In this document: in pieces, positions 1 through 6,650 of the stretch
Position numbering within the stretch: position 1 is the stretch's first letter
Layout of the letters: every line of letters begins with the position of its first letter
Assembly: GCA_934675795.1 (NCBI GenBank)
Contig: CAKURW010000056.1
Span: 1-7,634 of the forward strand
DNA length: 7,634 nucleotides
Origin: an uncultured Collinsella sp.
GTDB lineage: Bacteria > Actinomycetota > Coriobacteriia > Coriobacteriales > Coriobacteriaceae
Direction: 5' to 3'
Program-made: the position numbers and the translations under genes
The notes under the pieces: generated by a model
The model's database searches: none
Seen by the model: only the letters and a program-made list of their open reading frames with translations
Told to the model about the DNA's origin: nothing

Positions 1-1
1 T

Positions 2-106
2 GATCTTGGCGAGTCGGCAATCGTTACCATGGATGAACAGACCGATATTCCATGCGAGCACGGTGTGGTACACGTTACGCCCGCATGGAAGTGGCTCCTT
101 GCCTAA
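2..106 (+). CDS. C-terminal end of an unidentified protein (5' truncated by window edge)
   Basis: An open frame enters from the left edge and runs 34 codons to a TAA at 104-106. The deduced tail ends in VTPAWKWLLA and contains the stretch MDEQTDIPCEHGVVHV; it reads as plausible protein rather than the biased Arg/Ala/Pro translation typical of shadow frames in this window. A hairpin that pairs best in + strand RNA follows 16 bases after the stop (123-144), which supports a real + strand transcript ending here, convergent with the next gene. I do not recognise the family from so little sequence. A 34-codon open frame can occur by chance, so the call rests on composition and the terminator-like hairpin together. 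An ATG at 29-31 lies in frame, but I see no convincing ribosome binding site before it, so an internal part of a longer gene is more likely than a 25-residue small protein. Confidence 0.5.
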   Translation, partial: DLGESAIVTMDEQTDIPCEHGVVHVTPAWKWLLA

Positions 107-122
107 TCATCTATGGACCTGT

Positions 123-150
123 GGGGTCAGGACTTCCTGGCTCCTTCATC
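123..150 (+). terminator. Hairpin between convergent genes, likely terminator of the left-edge gene
   Basis: Bases 123-131 pair with 136-144 to give a 9-bp stem with the tetraloop ACTT. Two of the pairs are G-U wobbles (125/142 and 127/140), which exist only if the + strand is the RNA; on the - strand they become mismatches. The stem is followed by TTCATC, a poor U tract, so termination may be weak or factor-assisted. It could also help end transcripts of the - strand gene at 180-1682, but with a weaker stem. Confidence 0.45.
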
Positions 151-179
151 ACGGTTGGGGAGCACCTTGCTGTGCCCGG

Positions 180-1682
180 CTAGTCCTGGGCTTTGATGCT
201 CGGCAGGAGAATCTGGGCGAGGTAGTCGGTCTCGAGTTTGGTCGCGGTGTCTGCCTTGCCGTCTTTGCCGACCAACACGTTCTTGATCTGGCTATAGGTG
301 TAGCGGTTGCCGGTCGTCAGCTCGACAAGCTCAATGGCCGTGTCCATGGGGTAGGTCGACACGGGGTCTTGCGTGCGCCCGTTGATGGTCTGGGGCACCA
401 CATACGGATAGACGGGGCCGCTGGCGTAGACGGTGTAGCCGTTGCCAAGGTTTGCCGCGCCCAAAACCGTATCGCCTTCATCGGGCGTAAAGCTCTCGCC
501 CTCGCGCACCGCGACGAGCGTCACGAGCGGAGTATTGGCGTCGTCGCCCAGATAGATGCATAGCGTGCTTCCGTTTTGCCAAGTTGCGACCTTGCCGTAC
601 CACTCGACGGGAATATCGAGCTGGTAGAGGTCGGCTGCCTTGTGGCGAGCGTCAGCATCACGGGACGCCTGTGCCTTTTGCGCGCTCACGGCATTGACGG
701 CGGCGTCGCGCCGCGCGGTTGCTGCCTGCTGGAGCACTTTGGCAGCCGCGGCGGAGCTCGCACCGCCCTCCTCGGCATACTTGGCGGCGGCATCGATCTG
801 GTCGTCAGTCACCGTGTCGGCCGAAGGCACCTTGAGCTTAAAGGTGGCCTGGGCACTTAAATCCTGTCCATCGCTCTTAACGGTGACCTGCGTCTTGGTG
901 GTCGGGACGGTATAGATGGTGCCGTCGGCCGCGATGGGGGAGGCAGCGATGGAGAGCGTGTAATCGCCGGGCAGCAGTTTGATGCCGCGGCCGTGCTCGT
1001 CAACGTAGAGCGTTTCGCTCACGGAAGAACCGTCGGAATCTTGTCCGCTCACCTGCACGGGAATCTTGGAGCCAGTTGAGCAGTCGAGGCCCGCGGCATG
1101 CACGCCAATCTGCACCGACATCATGGTATGGGCGTTTGCGGCAAGCACGGCAGCCTGCTCTTGTTGATATCCGTTCCAGGCAGCATAGCCTGCGCCGCCG
1201 GCAACAAGCGCGACGGCTACGACGCCGGCAACCATCAGATTGCGGCGCTTGGGCGACATTTTGCGATGGCGAACCTCGGCCTCGCGTGCCGAGGGAACGG
1301 ACGGCAGGGGAATATCGCCCATGGCGATGGTCTCGTCCACGGCAGGCGCAGGGCCTAAGCCAGGGAGCTCGCGGGTCAGCGAATCTTCGGCCGGCAAGTT
1401 GTCGAGCAAGATGGTTTCCTCGCTCGTGTCGGATTCGGGCTGGTCGTCGGCCTCGCATTCGGAATCCTCGTGCCCCGCCCCGTCTTCGGTGGGCGCGGCA
1501 CCATCGTCTTTTGCATCCTGATCATCGGGCTGCGCCTCGATTTCCGGCTCATCCCGCACATCAACGCTCGAATCGTCAAACGCAATCTCGGTCAGCGCGA
1601 TCTGGTCTAGGCTCTCCAGGGCCTCGGCACACGCTTCTGCATCTTGGGCCGCATCCTCTTGGCCCATCGTCTCATCTTTCAT
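180..1682 (-). CDS. Single-pass membrane protein with acidic cytoplasmic N-terminus, function unknown
   Basis: This 500-residue protein has three visible parts. Residues 1-140 are strongly acidic and probably disordered, with two similar short motifs, EETILLDNLP (89-98) and DETIAMGDIP (116-125). A basic patch (RHRKMSPKRR, 138-147) precedes one hydrophobic helix at about 149-169, which predicts the N-terminus inside and the rest outside the cell. The exported part has a probable beta-rich domain (about 185-285), an Ala-rich coiled-coil-like linker (about 293-350) and a C-terminal domain (about 351-500) starting near YQLDIPVEWYGKVATW. I recall similar C-terminal domains in secreted or membrane proteins of Coriobacteriia without known function; no enzyme motif is visible. 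The start is uncertain: ATG at 1682 has only a GGGGGA run three bases before it, and the in-frame ATG six codons in (1667) is a reasonable alternative. It is transcribed separately from the upstream TetR operon because a terminator lies between them. A role in envelope sensing or cell-wall processes is only a guess. Confidence 0.85.
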   Translation of the reverse strand: MKDETMGQEDAAQDAEACAEALESLDQIALTEIAFDDSSVDVRDEPEIEAQPDDQDAKDDGAAPTEDGAGHEDSECEADDQPESDTSEETILLDNLPAEDSLTRELPGLGPAPAVDETIAMGDIPLPSVPSAREAEVRHRKMSPKRRNLMVAGVVAVALVAGGAGYAAWNGYQQEQAAVLAANAHTMMSVQIGVHAAGLDCSTGSKIPVQVSGQDSDGSSVSETLYVDEHGRGIKLLPGDYTLSIAASPIAADGTIYTVPTTKTQVTVKSDGQDLSAQATFKLKVPSADTVTDDQIDAAAKYAEEGGASSAAAAKVLQQAATARRDAAVNAVSAQKAQASRDADARHKAADLYQLDIPVEWYGKVATWQNGSTLCIYLGDDANTPLVTLVAVREGESFTPDEGDTVLGAANLGNGYTVYASGPVYPYVVPQTINGRTQDPVSTYPMDTAIELVELTTGNRYTYSQIKNVLVGKDGKADTATKLETDYLAQILLPSIKAQD

Positions 1683-1800
1683 ATATCCCCCAAGCTCAAT
1701 ATCGGGACAACACTGTACCCAAAAATGGAGCCATATAAAGCGCGTGCGAAATATAAGATCCGATTTAACCTGAGCGCATCGTTCGGCCGCATCCTCGCGG
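1683..1800 (-). promoter_or_regulatory. Probable promoter region of the 500-residue membrane protein gene
   Basis: This stretch lies between the terminator of the upstream operon and the start at 1682. It is richer in A and T than its surroundings and, read on the - strand, carries TATATT (complement of 1749-1754) and TATATG (complement of 1730-1735) as possible -10 elements. I could not find a matching -35 at good spacing for either. The region is a plausible promoter site by position, not a mapped promoter. Confidence 0.3.
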
Positions 1801-1804
1801 CGGC

Positions 1805-1845
1805 AAAAGGCCCCCGGAACGCGAACGAATCACATTCCGGGGGCT
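1805..1845 (-). terminator. Rho-independent terminator of the TetR/DUF5692 operon
   Basis: A perfect 10-bp inverted repeat, GCCCCCGGAA at 1810-1819 and TTCCGGGGGC at 1835-1844, encloses a 15-base loop. On the - strand the stem is followed by CTTTTGCC (the AAAA at 1805-1808 on the + strand), the expected order of stem then U run. It lies about 70 bases after the stop of the membrane protein gene at 1916. The other side (TCTACA) has no T run, so the element works in one direction, for the - strand operon. Confidence 0.85.
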
Positions 1846-1915
1846 CTACAATGCGTTGAGTTGCGCGGAGCCGGCTATGCTGCTTCGTGCTCAAGCGATG
1901 TCTGCGCCGGGCGCG

Positions 1916-2923
1916 TTACTCGGCGTGTGCGTAATCCACCTTGGCGCGGCGAGCGGTAGCCTTCTCCCAATCGCTGGTGCCCTCAAAGACATCCTGCTTG
2001 TAGGGATTGCGGCCGAGCTTCTTGGCGCGGTAGGCGATGTAGATGATCGCGGCGACGTTGGCGACCAGTGCGGCGATCGAGACCGCGGTAGCGGCGCCGG
2101 GGTCGAGCGTGGAGTGGGTCACAAAGATGGACTCCTCCTGGAAGTACGGGAACACCTGGGCAAACATGCACCAAATGGCCAGCGTAAAGGCGCGGTTCTG
2201 GATCCAGCCGCCCTTGTTCCAGATAAAGGCGGCGACGGTGGGCGCCAGCAGCAGCGCAAAGCCGCAGAACCAGGAGTGGGTGGGCAGGCAGTTGTAGGTG
2301 TAGCAGAAGTTCCAGATATCGTAGGCGATGATGTAGACCCAGGTCATGTCGGGCCACAGCATATCGGTCTGATCCTCGGAGGCGTAGACGCTCCACCAAC
2401 CGGTCATGCAGAAGATGTTGATGATACCGGCGATGCCGTTGAACACGTTGTTCCAGCCGGCCAGCTGCGTAGCACCTTCGGAGGTGACCCAGGTGGACTC
2501 GCCCAGGACAAAGAAGTGATAGGCGCTCTCAAAGTCGGATACGACGGCGATCATGATGTTGATGGCGACGATCACAAACGGCCATGCGCGGAACCAATGC
2601 GCCTTGCCGATCTTTCCCCACTGGTACTTAATGGCAATGAAGCCCCAGCAACCGGCGAGCGCCGCGTATACCTTGGCGTAGTGGAACCAGCTGTTCTGGT
2701 ACACATGGGTGGGGTTGGTGAGCGCCCACTCGGCGCCCTGCGAAACGCCCACGGCGATGGCGACGCAGTAGATGGTCATGGCCAGCGGAGCCACGCCAAA
2801 GATGATTGCCGCGCCCAGCTTGGTGCGGCGGCCGACTTCGTTGAGCACGATCAGGCCAATAAAGACCATGGCCCAGCCGGCCCAGTGGATAAGGGTATCG
2901 CTACCCCAAACATCGAACAGCAT
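1916..2923 (-). CDS. Multi-pass membrane protein, DUF5692-like
   Basis: The 335-residue product is an integral membrane protein with about nine hydrophobic segments, near residues 12-30, 36-60, 83-99, 113-129, 157-177, 194-212, 218-236, 243-261 and 277-298. A charged, probably cytoplasmic tail follows (299-335). It matches what I recall as the DUF5692 family, an uncharacterised membrane family; I could not check this. It is extraordinarily rich in tryptophan (21 Trp, about 6 percent), with Trp, Tyr and His near many helix ends and seven Cys, of which C207, C212 and C220 cluster near helices 6-7. No transporter signature, haem-binding pair or ATPase motif is evident. The start is well supported: AAAGGAGA (complement of 2929-2936) sits a normal distance before the ATG. 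It follows the TetR gene by 63 bases on the same strand and is followed by a strong terminator, so it is probably the last gene of a two-gene operon. A role in export, import or membrane redox chemistry linked to the TetR ligand is inference from context. Confidence 0.85.
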   Translation of the reverse strand: MLFDVWGSDTLIHWAGWAMVFIGLIVLNEVGRRTKLGAAIIFGVAPLAMTIYCVAIAVGVSQGAEWALTNPTHVYQNSWFHYAKVYAALAGCWGFIAIKYQWGKIGKAHWFRAWPFVIVAINIMIAVVSDFESAYHFFVLGESTWVTSEGATQLAGWNNVFNGIAGIINIFCMTGWWSVYASEDQTDMLWPDMTWVYIIAYDIWNFCYTYNCLPTHSWFCGFALLLAPTVAAFIWNKGGWIQNRAFTLAIWCMFAQVFPYFQEESIFVTHSTLDPGAATAVSIAALVANVAAIIYIAYRAKKLGRNPYKQDVFEGTSDWEKATARRAKVDYAHAE

Positions 2924-2941
2924 GCTGCTCTCCTTTCACAC

Positions 2942-2969
2942 GCCCGCGGCCCCTCTTCTGATCGCGGGC
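2942..2969 (-). repeat. Intercistronic hairpin between the TetR and DUF5692 genes
   Basis: GCCCGCG at 2942-2948 and CGCGGGC at 2963-2969 form a perfect 7-bp stem with a 14-base loop. On the - strand it comes after the TetR stop and six bases before the ribosome binding site of the membrane protein gene. No U run follows, so it is not a typical terminator. It may protect or separate the two parts of the mRNA, or tune translation of the second gene; this is inference. Confidence 0.45.
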
Positions 2970-2986
2970 AGTTTGGCCAAATGTCG

Positions 2987-3649
2987 TCAGTTCTGGGGCT
3001 TGCGCTCCGGATACTTGGCGGTATAGCCCTCGATGTGGAGTGTCGAGGCGATGATTTCCTTGACCGTCTCGTCGGGCACATCGGGGTGCGTGCGGATATA
3101 CATCAACAACCCCATGATGAGGGTGTAGAACGTCTCGTAGACATGGTCGATGCGTAGCTCATGATGGGCGGCAAAATCCACCACGGTGGTGTCGCAGATA
3201 TACTGCGCCACACGCTGGACCACGTTGTGCAAAAAGCCGCCGTAGAGCGCGCCGCTGCTTGAGGTGAGCGTACTCGGCAGTTCATGGCCGCTGGCGACCA
3301 GCCGCTTAAAGAGCGGGGCGACGGTGTCGAGCGCGCCCTCGATATCGCCGACGGTGCGGCCGGCGTTCCACTGCTCGAGTTCGGAGATAAAGCCGTCGAT
3401 CGCCTCGTCCATAACAGCGGTGACGGCGGCGTCCATGTCGGCAAAGTAGTGGTAGAACAATGAACGCGTGCAGCCGGCTCGTTTGGTCACGGCCGATACC
3501 GATAGGTGGGACACGCCCAACTCGGAGCTTACGGTGCGCACGGCATCGAGGATCTCGCGACGGCGTTCGTCGCCCGTCAGGCGCTTTGCCGCGCTATCGG
3601 GTGCAGGGACGGCATCGACCACAGAGGTATCTGCTGCGTTGTTGCCCAT
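2987..3649 (-). CDS. TetR/AcrR-family transcriptional repressor
   Basis: The 220-residue protein has the usual TetR layout. A flexible 25-residue leader is followed by the DNA-binding domain at about 28-75, with the helix-turn-helix in LSVSAVTKRAGCTRSLFYHY (49-68), including the typical LFYHYF end of the recognition region. Residues 76-220 form the ligand-binding and dimerisation domain, which is variable in this family and does not reveal the ligand. Members usually bind palindromes as dimers and release DNA when a small hydrophobic ligand binds. Two matching palindromes lie in the divergent promoter region just upstream (3701-3749), so self-regulation and control of the divergent oxidoreductase are likely. 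The ATG at 3649 is preceded by GAAAGGCGG on the - strand, an acceptable ribosome binding site. The next gene in the same direction encodes the DUF5692-like membrane protein, 63 bases on. Confidence 0.93.
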   Translation of the reverse strand: MGNNAADTSVVDAVPAPDSAAKRLTGDERRREILDAVRTVSSELGVSHLSVSAVTKRAGCTRSLFYHYFADMDAAVTAVMDEAIDGFISELEQWNAGRTVGDIEGALDTVAPLFKRLVASGHELPSTLTSSSGALYGGFLHNVVQRVAQYICDTTVVDFAAHHELRIDHVYETFYTLIMGLLMYIRTHPDVPDETVKEIIASTLHIEGYTAKYPERKPQN

Positions 3650-3697
3650 GTTTTGCCGCCTTTCATCCTCTTTTGCCTGACCGTTCGCCTATCAGTC

Positions 3698-3728
3698 TTG
3701 AATATTGTTGACGGTTCGTCAATACTAT
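3698..3728 (+). promoter_or_regulatory. Candidate promoter for the Fe-S flavoenzyme gene
   Basis: TTGAAT at 3698-3703 (four of six -35 bases) and TACTAT at 3723-3728 (good -10) are separated by 19 bases, slightly long. A start near 3735 would give a leader of about 100 bases. The first palindrome (3708-3722) fills the spacer, which would place a bound TetR dimer directly over the polymerase site. TTGACA at 3731-3736 is a perfect -35 hexamer, but nothing like a -10 follows it at 16-18 bases, so I read it as part of the second operator. Confidence 0.4.
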
Positions 3729-3729
3729 T
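3701..3729. promoter_or_regulatory. Palindromic operator 1, probable TetR binding site
   Basis: The core TTGACGGTTCGTCAA (3708-3722) is a perfect 6-bp inverted repeat around a 3-base centre at 3715. Symmetry extends outward to AAT...ATT ends over 29 bases, with 11 of 13 paired positions matching. It lies between the divergent TetR and oxidoreductase genes, the usual place for a TetR operator, and overlaps the candidate + strand promoter. It shares its core pattern with operator 2. Confidence 0.7.
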
Positions 3730-3748
3730 TTTGACACAATGTCAACAA
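3728..3748. promoter_or_regulatory. Palindromic operator 2, probable TetR binding site
   Basis: The core TTGACACAATGTCAA (3731-3745) is a perfect 6-bp inverted repeat around a 3-base centre at 3738, and three of the next four outward positions also match. With operator 1 it defines the shared pattern TTGAC-R-NNN-Y-GTCAA. The centres are 23 bp apart, close to two turns of the DNA helix, so two dimers could sit on the same face. Confidence 0.7.
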
Positions 3749-3838
3749 TGGTGGGTGAACGGCATGGGGGCATGTCCGGCCTGCAAAAAAAGAGGGGCAC
3801 CGCGGCCCTGTCGTGCTGCGGCAAGAGAAGGGACAACC

Positions 3839-6616
3839 ATGATTCTCAACGGACCGGGAATTAGCTACACCGAGCCCGATATCGGTTCGGAGTTCGTGCC
3901 GCCGCTGCCGGAGCATCCGCGCGAGGCCATCGTCAAGCTGTGCGAGCACTGCACCAACCGTCTGCTGCATCGCGACGAGCTGCTGGGCTACGAGTACTGG
4001 TCGTTTGCCGAGGCCGCAACCGACGAGCAGGCCGAAGTGCTCTGCAAGATGAAGATGCGCCGTCCCTATACGCTGCCCGAGATGGTCAAGCTCACTGGCA
4101 TGCCCGAGGCCGATATCGAAAAGATGCTCGACGACATGAGCTACACGGGTCTGCTCGAGTACAACTGGGAAAATCCCGAGCGCGCCAAGCAATGGGTGCT
4201 GCCCATGCTGGTGCCGGGTTCCGCCGAGTTCCTCAACATGCGCGTGAGCCAGCTCGAGGAGCATCCGGTCTATGCTAAGTTCTTTGAGCAGGCGTCTAAG
4301 GGACCGCTGTCCAAGGCCACACCGATGGTGCCGCCCGGAGGCGCCGGTATCGGCATGCACGTCATTCCGGTCGAGAAGGCCATTGACGCCGCGAGCACAT
4401 CGGTGCCTATTGAGCATATCGAGCACTGGCTCGACAAATACGAGGGTAAGTATGCCGCTAGCACCTGCAGCTGCCGCGCAAGCCGTCGCGTGATGGGCGA
4501 GGGCTGCGCCGACGACCCGGCCGATTGGTGCATCGCCGTGGGCGATATGGCCGACTACGTGGTCGAGACCGATCGTGGCCATTACGTGACCCGCGACGAG
4601 GTTTACGACATCCTGCGCCAGGCCGAGGACAACGGCTTTGTGCACCAGATCACCAACATCGACGGCGAGAACAAGATCTTCGCCATCTGCAACTGCAACG
4701 TCAACGTGTGCTACGCCCTGCGCACCTCGCAGCTGTTCAACACGCCCAACCTGTCGCGCTCGGCCTATGTCGCCAAGGTCGAGAAGGATAAGTGCGTGGC
4801 CTGTGGTCGCTGCGTTGAGGTGTGTCCGGCCGGCGCCGCCAAGCTGGGCCAAAAGCTCTGCAGCAAAAAGGCGGGCGGACAGGTGCCCGAGTATCCGCGC
4901 CAGGAGCTGCCCGATGCCACCAAGTGGGACCACACCAAGTGGTCGCCCAACTACCGCAACGACAACCGCATCGAGACGCACGAGTCCGGCACCGCGCCCT
5001 GCAAGACGGCCTGCCCCGCGCACGTTGCCGTTCAGGGCTATCTGAAGCTCGCGGCGCAGGGCCGCTATGACGAGGCCCTAGCACTCATTAAGCGCGAGAA
5101 CCCGCTGCCCGCCATCTGCGGCCGTGTGTGCAACCGCCGCTGCGAGGACGCCTGCACCCGCGGCCGTGTGGACGCCGCCGTGGCTATCGACGAGGTCAAG
5201 AAGTTCATCGCCCAGCGCGATCTTGATGCCGCGACCCGCTATGTCCCGCCCGTGGTGACGCCGACGCGCGCTGGCGGCTTCGATCAGAAGATCGCCATCA
5301 TCGGTGCCGGTCCGGCCGGCCTGTCCTGCGCTTTCTACCTGGCCGAGAAGGGCTACAAGCCTGTCGTGTTCGAGAAGAACGAGCGCCCGGGCGGTATGCT
5401 CACCTACGGTATTCCCAGCTTTAAGCTGGAGAAGGACGTTATCGAGGCCGAGGTCGAGATCATTCGCCTGATGGGTGCCGAGTTCCGCTATGGCGTGGAG
5501 GTCGGCCGCGATGTGACGCTCGACGAGCTGCGCGAGCAGGGCTTTAAGGCCTTCTACGTGGCTATTGGCTGCCAGGGCGGCCGCCTCGCCGGTATTCCGG
5601 GCGAGGATGCCGAGGACGTGACTGTGGCCGTCGACTTTTTGCGCGAGGTCAACAGCGGCAAGATCGACGCGCTGCCTGGCCGCACCATCGTGGTGGGCGG
5701 CGGCAACGTGGCCATCGACGTGGCCCGCAACGCCTGCCGCCTGGGCTCCGAGCACGTTGAGATGTTCTGCTTGGAGAGCGAGGCCCAGATGCCCGCCAGC
5801 GAGGGGGAGCGTCGCAAGGCCATTGAGGACGGCGCGCACATCAGCTGCGGCTGGGGCCCCAAGGAGGTCCATCTGGACGATGCCGGCCGTGTATGCGGCA
5901 TTACCTTCAAGCGCTGCACGCGTGTCTTCGACGACGAGGGCCGTTTTGCGCCCGAGTACGACGAGAACGACCTGCGTCGCGTGGACGCCGACCGCGTGGT
6001 CATGTCCATCGGTCAGTCCATCGTGTGGGGCGACCTGTTGGCCGGCTCCAAGGTCGAGCTCGGCCGTGGCCAGGGCGCCCTTGCCGATCCCCAGACCTAT
6101 CAGACCGCCGAACCCGACATCTTTGTGGGCGGTGACGTCTACACCGGCCCCAGCTTTGCCATCGATGCCATCGCCGCCGGTCACGAGGCCGCGGTATCCA
6201 TACATCGCTTTGTGCAGCCGGGCTCTACGCTCACCATTGGCCGCAACCAGCGTAAGTACAGCGCGCTCGACCGCGATGACATGGTGATCGAGAGCTATGA
6301 CAACGCGAGCCGCGAGGTGGCCCACGTCGACCGCGAGCGCGAGAAGGCTGAGCCGTTTAGCGAGTATGTCGAGACCTTTACCGAGGAGCAGGTGCGTGCC
6401 GAGACCGCCCGCTGCCTGGGTTGCGGCGCCTCGATCGTCGACCCCAACAAGTGCATCGGTTGCGGTCTGTGCACCACCAAGTGCGCGTTCGACGCCATTC
6501 ACCTCGATCGCGACCGCCCCGAGTGCTCCACGATGGTCAAATACGAGCAAAAGCTCCCGAGCCTCGGCAAGTACGCGCTCAAGCGCGCCATCAAGATTAA
6601 GTTTGGGAAGAAGTAA
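3839..6616 (+). CDS. Multidomain Fe-S/FAD NAD(P)H oxidoreductase, GltD-like with two ferredoxin modules
   Basis: The 925-residue cytoplasmic enzyme has four parts. (a) Residues 1-305: a Cys-rich module with C35xxC38, a winged-helix-like stretch (about 74-125), CSC at 210-212 with C223 and C231, and CNC at 284-286 with C291. (b) About 312-345: a ferredoxin motif C319xxC322xxC325xxxC329. (c) About 385-860: a module like the glutamate synthase small subunit (GltD), with the N-terminal Fe-S cysteines C388, C392, C427, C431, C435 and C439, the FAD site GAGPAGLSC (489-497), the NAD(P)H site GGGNVAIDVAR (620-630), MPASEGE (651-657) and the second FAD motif GGDVYTGP (764-771). (d) A C-terminal ferredoxin, C859xxC862 then C872xxC875xxC878xxxC882. 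This family moves electrons between NAD(P)H, flavin and Fe-S clusters; no glutamate synthase large subunit is in view, so glutamate synthesis is not implied. The start at 3839 has AGAAGGGA five bases upstream; an in-frame ATG at 3764 would add 25 residues including CPAC but lacks a good site. It is divergent from the TetR operon and probably under its control. Confidence 0.92.
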   Translation: MILNGPGISYTEPDIGSEFVPPLPEHPREAIVKLCEHCTNRLLHRDELLGYEYWSFAEAATDEQAEVLCKMKMRRPYTLPEMVKLTGMPEADIEKMLDDMSYTGLLEYNWENPERAKQWVLPMLVPGSAEFLNMRVSQLEEHPVYAKFFEQASKGPLSKATPMVPPGGAGIGMHVIPVEKAIDAASTSVPIEHIEHWLDKYEGKYAASTCSCRASRRVMGEGCADDPADWCIAVGDMADYVVETDRGHYVTRDEVYDILRQAEDNGFVHQITNIDGENKIFAICNCNVNVCYALRTSQLFNTPNLSRSAYVAKVEKDKCVACGRCVEVCPAGAAKLGQKLCSKKAGGQVPEYPRQELPDATKWDHTKWSPNYRNDNRIETHESGTAPCKTACPAHVAVQGYLKLAAQGRYDEALALIKRENPLPAICGRVCNRRCEDACTRGRVDAAVAIDEVKKFIAQRDLDAATRYVPPVVTPTRAGGFDQKIAIIGAGPAGLSCAFYLAEKGYKPVVFEKNERPGGMLTYGIPSFKLEKDVIEAEVEIIRLMGAEFRYGVEVGRDVTLDELREQGFKAFYVAIGCQGGRLAGIPGEDAEDVTVAVDFLREVNSGKIDALPGRTIVVGGGNVAIDVARNACRLGSEHVEMFCLESEAQMPASEGERRKAIEDGAHISCGWGPKEVHLDDAGRVCGITFKRCTRVFDDEGRFAPEYDENDLRRVDADRVVMSIGQSIVWGDLLAGSKVELGRGQGALADPQTYQTAEPDIFVGGDVYTGPSFAIDAIAAGHEAAVSIHRFVQPGSTLTIGRNQRKYSALDRDDMVIESYDNASREVAHVDREREKAEPFSEYVETFTEEQVRAETARCLGCGASIVDPNKCIGCGLCTTKCAFDAIHLDRDRPECSTMVKYEQKLPSLGKYALKRAIKIKFGKK

Positions 6617-6650
6617 GAAACGCAACAAGCAGGAGAACGGCGCAGAGAGC

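Noticed and set aside
1..30. Start of a - strand gene at position 30 (MVTIADSPRS...) running off the left edge
   Set aside because: No ribosome binding site precedes it, and the + strand frame at 2-106 with a following hairpin explains the region better.
1679..1894. A 71-residue open frame on the - strand between the two membrane protein genes
   Set aside because: It runs through the clear terminator at 1805-1845 and overlaps the start of the 500-residue gene; no ribosome binding site is evident.
3506..3838. Upstream extension of the flavoenzyme frame into the TetR gene
   Set aside because: It overlaps the start of the TetR gene and the operator region; the good ribosome binding site at 3826-3833 places the start at 3839.
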